DNA from: Thamnidium elegans
Lineage: Eukaryota > Mucoromycota > Mucoromycetes > Mucorales > Mucoraceae
Length of the DNA stretch: 64,000 nt
Reading direction: 5' to 3'
Assembly: GCA_025201345.1 (NCBI GenBank)
Contig: JAIXMG010000043.1
Location: 98,161 to 162,160 of the forward strand
Made by a program: the position numbers and the translations under genes. The notes under the pieces are model-generated. The model did not search any database. It saw only the letters and a program-made list of their open reading frames with translations, and was not told where the DNA came from. This document shows positions 21,132-33,689 of the stretch, piece by piece. Position 1 is the first letter of the stretch. Each line of letters starts with the position of its first letter.

Positions 21132-23958
21132 ATGTCAAAAAACTTAAAATCCGTTAGAATTCAATCCGAAGATGAAGTTCATTTAATATCAGGTAAAAAA
21201 AAAGATACCTATAATATACATTATCTCTCTGACATACTTATTTAGATAATCCATATACTACAGTAACACCGCCTTCGCCTGCTCAACCTATTGCCAGCCA
21301 TCTTACCAAAAGAACAAATTCTAGACATGAAGAACAACCATTTTACAGTATTGAAATGCAACAAGAAGATAGTTTCTTTTACGACGACAAGGCTAAAAAT
21401 GATACCACTCTGACGCCAGGTCTTTACTCCAACAATAACCCTCGAGACTCTTGGTCATCAAGGACAACTCAAGATCATGACCTGTTAAACCCGTTAGGTG
21501 AAGAATTCAGTAGACAAAATACACTAGTAGACGAATACAATACCGAAAAAATAAATCAAGCCACTAAGATTGTTGAAGATCTGCAAGAAGTAGAAGATAA
21601 ACAAGCCGACCAAGAAATGAAAGGCTCAAGTACAACCACAACTACACCTGCTCTGTCCGTTGACGATGAAGATAGCGATAGAGAATTCGATTGGAATGAT
21701 GACCCTGATCAAGTAAAGCCCAAACGTAGAAAGACAGCAAGAGAAAGGTTTACTGCCGTCATGAGAAATCCATGCTGTTGGCACTACCTGTCTCCATTGA
21801 TCAAACGAATTATTATTGCTATCCTGGGCTCATGTGTGTTCATTGTTATCGCCATTATAATATTTTTAACACTGCCTGAACCAACTGAAGCTGAACAAGC
21901 TGATCCAAACTTTAAAAATATCCGTAGTAACGTTCAATGTTGGATGTACTGGGCTGCCTTTATGTGGCACATTTACTGGATTACTACATTTGTATTGGAC
22001 GTAGTACCTCCAACTGTCTCTTTATTTTCAAAATTATTTCATGGTAGAAGATCCGAAAAAGTCAAGTCGTACATGGAGGTATTTTTTTTTTTTAGTGCCA
22101 ATTTTGAATAAGACCAAAAAATATTAACTTTTTTTTTTTCTTTTAGTATTACATGAGCCTTAAAGGTTACTTTTGCTTAATAATGTTAGCTGCTTGGAAC
22201 TTGGGATCATGGGAATTTTTAATTAGCCATCCATTTAATGTAAAGTATTTGAAAAAAACTATTGGGAAGTTTTTTTTTTAAAAAACTGACTTTCTATTGT
22301 TTCCTATTTTTAGTCCATTAAACTTCATTCCTATTCTGCCCTCATCTCAAAAACTTACGCTTGCTTATTGGCTGCTTCCTGCCTATTCTTTATTCAAAAG
22401 GCTATTATTCAGCGTATTGGTACGTTTAAATTAGCGGAGGGAAAATCTTTTGTAATTGAATAACTTACAATTTATATAGCTAACAAGTTTCATCGTACTG
22501 CATTCAAAGACAGACTTGATGAAAACAAAAAGAGTTTAAAAAGTAATCAAGTTCCCCATAAAAAAAATACATTAAGTAACTGCTTTAATTAACTGTTTAT
22601 TTATTTATATAGTTTTGGATACACTCAGTAAAGCCGAAAAGAAATCTCGTCCTGTTTCTGCTACTCCCGGTACCTCAAGTAATAATATCCGAAAGCGTAG
22701 ATCTCCGTTATGTAAAAACAAGAGCGACTGGAACGTTCTTGAATCCAAGCAAAACAGTTCGAACGACGAAGCCCACCACCACCAAACGGATCGAAAGCTT
22801 CGCCCTGTAACATTAAGCGACGACCCTGTTTCTAACCAGTCGTCGTTTAGTCAGTTTAAAAAAGGTTTTTCCAATATCGTATTAGCTGATAGACCTACCG
22901 CTGCCTCGGGACGAGTCGATAAAACCAAAACAGACATCAATTCAGACGATTATGCAAAAAAAGTAGCCAAGAAACTATTTTACTCATTAGCTTACCCTGA
23001 TGGATATTACGGCCAAGAAGAAGACAACAAAAAGTGTTTAGACATCACTACGTTTATTCCTTACTTTAAAGATACCGAGCAAGCAAACGAAGCATTTAAA
23101 GTATTTGACAAGGATGGCAATGGTAACCTAACCAGAAGAGAATTTCGTGACACCGTAGTACAAATTTACCGGGAACGCAAGGATCTTGGTCAATGTATCC
23201 GAGACACCAGTCAAGCACTGGGAAAAATAGATACAATTTTACTCGTCATTACTAGTTTAATTACCATTGTCATTAGTTTATCTGTGTTTCAAGTCGATTT
23301 CTGGGCCGCATTGATCCCATTTGGTACCATTTTGGCCGCCTGTACATTTATTTTCGATACCTCTGCAAAATCTTTATTTAGCGGTATCTTGTTTCAGTTT
23401 GTTACACATCCGTACGACTCTGGTGATTTGGTAATGATCGACGGTAATTACATGGTCGTTGAAAACATCGGTATCCTGGGTACGGTCTTCGTCGCCGGTG
23501 ATGGTACGCAGCTCTATGCACCTACTTCTGTCCTCTTAACAAAAATCATTTCCAACGTGCGTCGCTCGGGTAATATGGGTGAAGTGCTCGTCTTCAATAT
23601 TGATTTCAGAACCGAAAACGATTTAATCTTGGTGCTTCGTGAAAGACTGTTGGAATGGGTGCAGTCTCAATCTCGCGATTTTGGACCCGGTTTCGATTTA
23701 CGTGTCAAGGATATTTTGGATATGAACCAAGTTATTTTAAGTGTCTGGTTACCTCATAAAGGTAACTGGTCCGAACTCGCAAAACGGTTCCAAAGAAAGA
23801 CTAGGTTTATGTTGGCTCTTAAATCCATCTTGACTGAACTTGATATCAAATACGAGTTACCTGCTCAAAGAATTACTTCCAATACCCAAAACCCTTTTGA
23901 CATGCAAACTTCAAGACCTCAAAACTTTAACCAAGAAGAACAGGCTAGAAGAAATTAA
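21132..23958 (+). CDS. EF-hand mechanosensitive ion channel (MscS family)
   Basis: Six exons: 21132-21192, 21246-22078, 22147-22239, 22314-22419, 22480-22542 and 22613-23958, giving 833 residues. A long hydrophilic, acidic N-terminus (about 210 residues) precedes paired membrane helices at IIIAILGSCVFIVIAIIIFL and MYWAAFMWHIYWI, with more in exons 3 and 4. A canonical EF-hand loop (D551 to E562, DKDGNGNLTRRE) lies before the MscS core. The core has a helix near TILLVITSLITIVISLSVFQ, a pore-lining segment with FIFDTSAKSLFSGILFQF, and a beta domain DSGDLVMIDGNYMVVENIGI. This is the Msy1/Msy2-type fungal channel of ER membranes, which gates on tension during hypo-osmotic shock and is tuned by calcium. 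The C-terminus is polar and short. Confidence 0.95.
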
Positions 23959-26830
23959 AAGGTTTTATCACTACTTCCTTCAAAAAAAAATGTACATAAC
24001 CCTCCTTCTCCTCCTCCTTCTCCTCCTTTTGTAATAAACAATTTACTTATTTTGTTATACACTGTTTTTTTTTTGCTAAAATGATGTCGCATAAATGGAA
24101 TATTTTATATTAACAGAGCCAATAATGATTAGGAATCATTTAATTTACGATAAACATTGTTTAAGCTGTGCTCTGAGAAAAGACCTCCCTTCTTTTCTTC
24201 CCAACAGACAGATTAACTCATTCGATCATCATTTTTCTTCCTTTCCTTTGCCTTGTAATCATAAAACTATCTGTTGTCGCAAAGTTGGCGGTAAGACGTC
24301 TCCAATAGGTATGTTTTGCTTTCAGTTTGTTTAAATTGAACTTTTTGGATCTTCAGCTCTTTTTTTTAAAAAAAAAATGCAGACGATGGAAGATGTGGTC
24401 AGCCATATATATATATATACATATATACTACCACATACGATTACGTCTATGATTAGTCAATTTATCATCATTGCCCTGTAATAACTTTTGACAGACTAAT
24501 GCCGAGGATTTACCTACGTAGTTTCTCTTTTTTAAAAAAAGAGATTCCCATTTTTTATTTATTTTGGGCGGCTTCCAAACTAAAAAAAAAAAAAAAGGGC
24601 ATGATATTGGCCATGTTGCTACATCATTTTGACAAAAAAAAAAGGTGTACCTAGAACATCTTCGCTCTTTCGAATTCTGAAACCTAATGAGTTTTAAAAG
24701 TGCAAATCATTCATTTTTCTAATTGGAAAACATGCTCGTAGATGTAATTGGTGTAACTTAATATACACAGTGCGGAAGGTTATTTAAAAAATAAATGGGG
24801 CTATATCTTAGCAAATGGTTGTTCTTTTTCTTTAAAAAAAAAGGCACACGTTCTATACATATTGAGCAAAAAATGTGATGTATTTTTTTCGTGCACGCAT
24901 TTATTTTGTTTGTCCACATTCATTTGCATAAAAAGGAACGTGTTGCATGAAATAAATAAGTTAAAACAGTAATTTCATATATTTTAATGTGTGTAAATGT
25001 ATATAGAAATGAAGGTTTATGAACTTTAAATACAAGTATATTTATTCTGTGTTTATCATGATTAACCTACAGCATACAGTAATACGGGATTTTATGTGTA
25101 AAGCCATATCTTACTGCTTAAATATATACTATAATTACCATGTCCTCCCAATACTTCTCATAATATCCATAACAAAAGTAGAGTCAAAAGTATTATCTGA
25201 CCTTTTTAAACCAATGGAAAATAAGACTTATCTTTTAGAAATACCTTGCCATTAGTTGTATAACGCTTACCGAAAAGAGTATGGATACTTCTCTTAATGA
25301 CACAAAGAATAGCCTGAACCCTTTGTTCGTCTTTGTTCGCCTATGCTCATTTTCTGATTTCTGAACAATAAAGTATCATTTGTATTGACCGACGGGGCGA
25401 TCCTACTGCTGTGGCTTTGCGACAGTAGCCTTTCAACCAGCCGCAAATACCAATCGTCTAAATGAACGGTTCCTCTCGTAAAGACATGTTTAATAGCCAT
25501 GAAAATGGTACAGAAAGATGATAAAGACCATGATGAAGTAGAAGCCTTAAAAATTATTTTCACAGCTACAGGAAACAGTTTAAAATAGTTTCTAATATTT
25601 CTACGAACCCCTAAAAAGCCTATAAATACGCATAAGTAGACTATTCTCTTAAAAGGAAGTACGAAGATATCAAAGCCTTATCAAGCGGGTCACCTCTGGA
25701 GTCAGTAACACCTATGGAGCAACCTATTGGTATTGATAAATATTTCTTGTCTTCGGGATCCAAAAAGAAAAATTTTGGTGATTGGAAAGAGAAGAACAAT
25801 GGGAGGATGAATTGGGCTTACTGCTGGGAAGATGGAAGAAAGAATGGTCTATTTGCTGCAGAACGATCAGTTTTTTTCAGAACCGCCACCACCAATATAA
25901 ACGTTCATTGTTTTTATCTCTAACTTTGTTCTTTAAAAAATAAGCCTATCCGTGAAAGTTGAGGTGCTTTACATTTATCAATTACTTTATTAAAATTTTT
26001 ATTTTCGTATAAATTCACGTACTTTATTAAAATTGTTTGTAGGACTATCGGAAGTAAGACTCTCGGTATAATCAAAGTATCTTTTAATCCCTTGTTGAGT
26101 CAGTCAGATATGGTGAGGATATTATTGAGTGAGCTAACGAGGATTCAAATAAGGAAACAATGATAAGATGGCACCGAAAAGAGGATTCATCAAAAATATA
26201 CATTTAATTGTAACGCCTTATTACACCGAGAGAAAAAAGTTCATTTTCACGGACAGGCTGATTATGTTAATCATGTAATAGGTACAAGGCTTCAGGAGAA
26301 GGAAAACTATTTATTAAACTCAGTTTACTTTAATATGTTAGGTAATGGTTTAGCCTCCCCTTGGGGCTATGATAGGTAATAGTATAATCACTTCCTACTT
26401 CCCGTACTACTATCCAATGTTATAAGTTATTACAAGTTTCTAACTTAACAAAAACAAATACTTTCACCCCCTTAAGTTTTATTCCACGAAAAGCCATTTT
26501 GATAAGCCAAGAGGGTCTATTATAGCCAAGAAGAAGTTATCTTAAGGTTTTATACACACCTAGATATTAATGTCAGATTTTTTTTTTTCTTAAAATCAGA
26601 TATTCTACTAAATATAAACTTACGTGTAAACGTCAACTTGTTTTTAATACTAGGACTTACGATGTGTGTAAAAAAATAACACCTAACAGTTACTTAAAAT
26701 TGATAATAGCATGAGCGTATTTTTCAGATAATTGTTATATCACATCATACCAAACAAAAAACACCATCAGCTTGAAAGTATAACCACACCAGTTGGCACC
26801 AAAAACCATAAAAACATTACTAGCGCCACT
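23959..26830. other. Gene-poor region with unassigned fragments
   Basis: Nearly 3 kb without a supported gene. A TCC/CTC-rich stretch (24001-24030) follows the MscS stop. Short frames at 24095-24334 (plus), 25294-25563 (minus) and 25714-25923 (plus) have no domain and no matching splice signals; the latter two, in a broken neighbourhood, could be remnants of an unidentified element. A T8A10 palindrome is at 24360-24377. Confidence 0.4.
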
Positions 26831-26956
26831 TAGAGATCCAAGCCGAGCAGAGCAAAAATTACTAATAGAGAAAAAAGTACCAATAGAGCAAAGAGTACCA
26901 GTAGAGGAAAAGTCCAAGCAGAGCAAATAATCCAAGCTGAGTAAAGAGTTTCAACA
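26831..26956. repeat. Degenerate 18-bp minisatellite, about seven copies
   Basis: Adjacent units of 17-19 bp share the form AGAGCAAAGAGTACCAAT, for example at 26849-26866, 26867-26884, 26885-26902, 26903-26919 and 26920-26938. The minus strand stays open through the array and would encode six-residue repeats, but there is no gene context. Confidence 0.7.
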
Positions 26957-27713
26957 TACCTTTAAAAAACGTAATAAAAAGTTCATGCCCTGAGATTAGT
27001 TTATCATAAATAATGACAGATATTTTACCAAGATGACATGCGTTATAGCTTCTCTATGTGATACACGACACCTTTATTTTTTTTTTTCATTTCAGCGGCC
27101 ATCTTGATCCCTAGAGCGGTGTACTTCTATAAAAATAAATAAATAAAACTGAGTATCATATATGAAAACTATCCTTTTTATGTATGAAACTGGTACTTCC
27201 TTCTTTTTCTTCTTCTTGCTTGATAAAGAGATGTTATTATTATGAAGATTGTCAATTAATTATAAGAAAGAAAAAAATAAAGAAGAAAGAAAGAATGAAG
27301 TGTTTTTTTTTAAAAAAAAAAGCAACGTTTATATGTATCACTGATAAATTTATAGTTGATGACATTAGTAATATGCGTCAATATTGGAAAAACAGAAATA
27401 GCTATTATATATACCTTAAAGCTGAACAGCACATATATATATCTTGCCGTATTTAATGGTGTATCGTAATTGGTACCATTTCATTATAAATCTTGTCTTC
27501 GCCTATTAATTAATAGACGAAGGCAGTAATATGGTCTCCTGTTCCCAATAAAGCCGTAAAAAGACTGCGGAATAATAAAAAAACCCTGGGGGTGTAGATC
27601 CCGACATTATTGTTACACCAATTATACAGACATGTAATTGGATGATTTGCAAAGAATATATTCAATCCTCACTACTTTATTTTATCTACTTTTTAAAGGA
27701 AAAAGACTTTAGT
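26957..27713. other. Region upstream of UGGT
   Basis: No supported gene. A T9A10 palindrome is at 27303-27321. The last 200 bp should hold the UGGT promoter. A frame with ATG at 27184 is Lys-rich and crosses A/T runs, so it is not credible. Confidence 0.45.
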
Positions 27714-30700
27714 ATGACTGTACCTAGGATAATGAAAGCTATCCTTGGCTTAGTTGTAGCAAGTTCTTGCTTAGCTGGAATTAAAGCCGACTCTCCAACC
27801 GTTGACTTGACTTTAGTAGCACCTTGGTCTGCTCCTAATTTACTTGTTGAAATCGCGTAAAGTATCAAAGAATTTTTTTTTTTACCATGGTATTAACAAA
27901 TATATATAGTGAAACTATAGCAACACATAACGAAACACAATACTTTAACTTGATTCAAGAGTTTATCTCTATCGAAGAAAAAGCATCATCTCTTACCGAT
28001 CATAAACTTTACAATGAGGCCGTGAAGGTTATTTCATCGTTGGGTATAGATGAGACCAATTTTTTCAAAATAGCTTTATCTGTACACGAAGCAGCACCTC
28101 GTATTGAAGCCTATAACCAATATTACCGAGAAAGTGTTGTTCCTGGTTTATCTCAGTATGATGATCAATGTGAAGTATGGGCTCAAGTAGACAATACGCA
28201 GGTTTGTGACTTTCAAGAATTTGTAAACAGCATAAAACAAGAATCCGAAGCATCTATCAACTTACTTCCTTTTGATCATATCATCCGTCCCTCTTCTGGC
28301 GTATCTAGAAAGACTGTTATTATATATACCACTCAATTCTCCTCTAAATTCGCAAAGTTTCATAATTATTTGACTAAAGCTGTAGATGAACAAGAGATTA
28401 CGTACGTGATTCGATATAGATCTCCTTTATCTTCAGTAGCTTCCGGTACGCCTTTATACCTTTCAGGATACGGTGTTGAAATGGCATTAAAGAATACAGA
28501 TTATCTTGTAATTGATGATAGAACTTCTGAAGGTAAAAAAATAATACATACACAGTTTTTTTTTTAAAAAAAAATGACTGAAATAATTCGTAATGCGAAA
28601 AGATACCAAAACAAGGGACTCAATTAAGGATAAAATATCTGGTTTTGGAAAGAAAATCAGTCAAAGTTTATTTCATGGAGATCAAAAAGCAACTATTGAT
28701 CCATTAACTTCTGCCGAGATTAAATCGCTCGGTTTAAAAGCAGCCCAATACGTAGCTAGATCTTCTAACCCATTAGAAACATTAACCAAGTTATCTCAAG
28801 ATTTCCCTAAATATGCTAAAAGTGTTAGTGAAGTAGAATTAGATACTGAATTCGAACAAGAGATCGCCAACAATCAAATGTCTTTTCTTCGCAGTGGTTT
28901 AAACGCTGTATGGCTTAACGGTAAAGGATTGGATTACAGTCAAATAGATCCATTTTATTTGGTCCGTGCTTTACGTACCGAACGTAAACTTATTCAATCC
29001 ATGCAAGATGTTGGATTTACCTCTAAAGAAGCCATTCAAATTATTTCTAGTCCAGTCTTGACAAAAGTCAGTAGATTTAGCGAACAAGCTGCTGATGAAG
29101 TGTATGATGTTCGTGATACTGTCGAAGAACCATTTATAGTTTGGTGGAACGATATTGAAAAGGATTCAAGATACAAGAGCTGGAGTTCTGACGTTCATCA
29201 GTACCTTAAACCAACTTACCCGGGTCAATTACATCCAGTTAAAAAGAATACGTTTAATTTACTTATGATTGAAGATTTATCCCAGCCTGGATCACTTGCC
29301 AGAATGGTTCAAGAAGTACAAGGAATAATTAAACGTGGTATTCCTCTTCGATTCGGCACTGCTTTTATTATCAAGGACGAATACAGTACATCTACCATCA
29401 TGGCTAAAACTTTACATTACCTTATTGAAGAGTATGGAAAGAGTCAAGGTATGAATTTCTTGACTCAGGTTTTAGAAACCATCGGAGAAGAAGGATTAAA
29501 GGAACCTACTATGGATATTGTTCAAGAGGCTTTTACCGATGTTATCGCTAGATCTGGTAAATCTAAATCTCGCATCAACAGAAATTTCAAAGAAGCATTA
29601 GCGACCCAAGATACCTTTGCCAAATCCGGTTTAGATTTTTTAAAGCGTATGGATATTACCGAAATTAAAACTGATAATGGTATTATGTTTTTAAACGGAA
29701 AGCTTTTGGAATTTAACGAATCAAAGCCTTGGGTAAGTATTGTGATGCCTTCTCTTAACGAACAAATAAGAACCATTCAAAAATTGGTTTACAGTAATCA
29801 ATTCAAAGATGATCTTGTCTTTTATGATTACGTTTTGACACAACCTAATGTGGTTCGTAACCGTAACTCGTACATTGTTCCATCCAACACACATCCTCTT
29901 CGAATGCTTGAATTTAATAACGTCCAAAGCTCCAACAAATTAAAATATTTCCAATCTGGTAAAAAAAAACAAAAGCAAAAATATCATTTTAATGATTGGC
30001 TTTAACCCTCTTTCTATCTCTTTTAGATAAAGATATTGCTCCTACTGTAAATCTTTGGATCTTATCCGACTTTAACTCTCGTTCTGGTTTACAACTTGCT
30101 TGGGAAGCACTTTCATTTATTGTAAGTTACATACATATATTAAAAAAACTACGAAACTAAAAAAAAAATATTACAGGAATCTAACCCCAAAGTCAGAATT
30201 GCTTTTGCACATAACCCTTCTACTCAATCAAAAGAGATTGCCGTTACAGTTATGGATGAAAACAACGAGCCTACTTTCTCTGATTTATTATATGACGTTA
30301 TCTATACACAAGATACTGATATTTCCGAATTGAAATACTTGTTTATGCAAGCAATTGTCTCTTTGACTGACAAGAAGGTATCAACTGAAGGAACTGCCAA
30401 GATGATTACCCCTGGATCTCCTATCATTGAACTTGTTGCAACTGAAAATGGTAAAAAATGGGCAGAATTAGCCAACAAGTTTGAAAAGGATGGTTTTGCT
30501 CAATTATTTTCTGGTATCGTTATTAACGGACGAGTAAATATTTATACACGCATATAAAAAAAACTCCTAATTACTAACAGTTTCTTTTTAGGTTATTGGT
30601 TCTTTACCTGAAGATGTATTATTTACCAAAGATAACTTTGATAGCCTTTACCGACTTGAATATACCAACAGAATCAGTCCTATCGAAGAAGTAATTTTTG

Positions 30701-32981
30701 AATCAGAACATGAATTCAGTAAAGAAACCGATCGATGCGATGTTTTATCCAAAGTCTCTGCTATTATCGAAAATGATAAATCAAATGTCGCCAGAAGTGT
30801 CACTGAAGACAGAGAGCCCATGAACCGTATCAGAATTTACCAAAATATTGAAGAGACCAAGCATACGCGTCTAGTTGCTGGCGATACAAAAGACACCTTT
30901 TTGGAAATCGGCGTTATCCTTGACCCTCTTAGTGAAACTGCTCAAAAATGGACACCAGTCTTACAAGCACTTTCCGAAATTGATGGTGTATCTGTTCTTG
31001 TTCACTTGAACCCTGAGACCAACTTAAAAGAGTTACCTTTAAAGCGTTTCTATAGATATGTATTTGATAAGGAACTTCGATTTGATGGAGTGACCGGTGA
31101 TCAAATTTCTCCTGTTGCTTACTTTGAAGATCTTCCTGTCAAACCATTATATACTTTAGGTGTTGAAACTACAAATGCATGGCACGTTACTGTGAGAGAA
31201 GCTAACATGGATTTAGATAACATCTTGTTAACTTCTCTGAAGGAGTCTCAATCTGGTGTATCAGCAGTTTATGAACTCGAACGTATCTTGGTTGAAGGAC
31301 ATTGTCTTGATTCCGTTACCAAATCTCCTCCTCGTGGTCTTCAATTTGAGATTTCTTCTCCTTCCAAATCCACAAAGAAGGATACTTTGGTTATGGCCAA
31401 CTTGGGTTACTTCCAATTAAAATCCCTTCCTGGTGTTTGGACCTTGGGTCTTCGTGAAGGACGCTCATCTGAAGTTTATTCTATTGAGGATATTGGCATT
31501 GAAGGCGGATGGAATTGGGATATCAGCGATCCTAATAAGAAGGATAATTCTATTTTGGCCTTGACTTCTTTTGAAGGTTTAACTGTTACACCTCTTGTTC
31601 GTAAGAAACCAGGTATGGAATCCGAAGATGTTTTAGAAACCGCAGATGACAAGAAAGCTGATGATGAAAGTGGTTTATGGTCTTCTCTTTCCAGCAAGTA
31701 AGTGATTTGAATTTATAAGCACTACATAAAAATATCTAACACTTTTTTTTAAAAAAAAAATAGACTCTTTGGAAAGAAGAATGAAGCAGATGAAACTGCT
31801 CTTTTAGCTCAACCCAAACAAGCCGAAATCAATATCTTTTCTGTAGCATCTGGAAAGCTTTATGAAAGATTCCTTTCTATTATGATGGCATCGGTTATGA
31901 AACATACTGAAAGTACTGTCAAATTTTGGTTTATTGAAAACTTCCTTTCTCCCGAATTCAAGGTACGTCCAAAAATAACTTGACCTACAAACAAGCAAAC
32001 AAAAAAAACTAACCCCTCTTTATTTAGGATTTTGTACCTTATATGGCTGAACAATACGGTTTCGATTATGAAATGGTTACATACAAGTGGCCAGCATGGC
32101 TTAGAGGTCAACGTGAAAAACAACGTACTATCTGGGGCTATAAAATTTTGTTCTTGGATGTTCTTTTCCCATTGAGTTTAGACAAGGTTATCTTCGTTGA
32201 TGCAGATCAGGTATATTAAAAAATTTCTATAGAATATTTTTAATATGAGTCTAACATAATATAGATTGTAAGAGCTGATCTTAAAGAACTTATTGATATG
32301 GACCTTCAAGGAGCACCTTATGGTTATACACCTTTCTGTTCTGATCGTACAGAGATGGATGGTTTTAGATTCTGGTCAGAAGGTTATTGGAAGAGTCATT
32401 TAAGAGGAAAGCCATATCATATTAGGTATATAAAAAAAAGAGGATATAAATCGTATTCAAGGCTTTTACTAAAAAATAATAATTTGTAGTGCTCTTTATG
32501 TTGTCGATCTTGTTCGTTTCCGTCAATTAGCAGCTGGTGATCGTCTTCGTGCCCAATACCAACAACTTAGTGCTGACCCTAACTCACTAGCTAACTTGGA
32601 TCAAGATTTACCCAATAACATGCAACACATGGTTCCCATTTTCTCCTTACCTCAAGAATGGCTTTGGTGTGAAACCTGGTGTAGCGACGAAAGTTTAAAA
32701 ACTGCTAAAACAATTGATTTGGTAAGACAACGAAAAACCCCAATATGTTATTTTTACTAACTGTACTTTTTTTATAGTGTAACAATCCATTGACGAAAGA
32801 ACCAAAACTGGATCGTGCTCGTCGTCAAATCCCTGAATGGGAATCTTATGATGCTGAAATCGATCACTTGCGTAAACAAGTTGCTAACGGTTATACCAAA
32901 CCAATTGTTATTAACCACGATCAAATAGTTATTTCTGTAGATACACCTGATACAGAAAAGCACATCAAAGATGAATTGTAA
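27714..32981 (+). CDS. gpt1: UDP-glucose:glycoprotein glucosyltransferase
   Basis: Eleven exons: 27714-27856, 27910-28532, 28603-29958, 30027-30121, 30177-30533, 30592-31697, 31764-31962, 32028-32210, 32265-32425, 32490-32721 and 32778-32981. They give 1552 residues, the usual UGGT length. A signal peptide covers about residues 1-25; an alternative start at 27732 would shorten it. Several thioredoxin-like sensor domains fill the first 1000 residues or so. The GT24 catalytic domain (about 1240-1520) contains [31 protein letters not shown] and the metal-binding DAD at 1351-1353, and ends after WCSDESL. The last four residues are KDEL, an ER retrieval signal. The enzyme recognises misfolded glycoproteins in the ER lumen and re-glucosylates Man-rich N-glycans, sending them back to calnexin. 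Confidence 0.97.
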
Positions 32982-33203
32982 AAAAGTAATAAAAGTAGCT
33001 ATTGTTTTTTTAAGAAAAATGTTGATTACCTTATTTATAATATGCATGTTGTCTTTATTTACACAACACCAACATTACTGAATCAGTCGTCTTTTCAAAC
33101 CGAACCAAAATATGAATGTATATAAAATAAACTTTTGTTATTTATAACAGTTCATAATATCACTTTCTCTCTTTTTCTTCATGTATATTTTATTATAAAA
33201 TAC

Positions 33204-33656
33204 ATGAAATCACTCATCTCTATAGAAACGCCTGCTCAAAAAATGGTTAGAAATCTTAGTAATATACACGATAGCAACGATGACATTTTGAAGATTATAA
33301 AGCTTTATAATCAGGGTACCTCAAGAAATGAAGAAACTACTTCTACGACTGATAAATACCCCCACTTGTTGAAATATCGCGCGTCCAATCTCTATATACT
33401 TATCATTGCGGCGATTAGTATATTCACAAGCGTAAGTATAGTTCATATAATGTTTTAATATAACGTTTTAAATCATATGTTTATTAGATCTATGTGAATT
33501 ATTCGTCGTTACCTATAGCTTCTTATGTAATTGAACAGCAAATAAAAGATGAAAATCAATCTAACCAACCGCTACCATATGAAGGTATATCTTATATCTT
33601 GTCAAGCTTTCATCTTTTTGGTCTTTTAGGTAACGCGCTACACATATTCTACAATT

Positions 33657-33689
<33 letters not shown>

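Noticed and set aside
24095..24334. 79-codon frame with several Cys and His
   Set aside because: Spacing fits no known zinc finger and no homologue is recognised; left unassigned.
25294..25923. Degenerate transposase
   Set aside because: Suspected from the broken frames, but no catalytic or terminal motif could be found, so no family was assigned.
32298..32489. Separate small gene inside UGGT
   Set aside because: It is UGGT exon 9 read past its donor into the intron.
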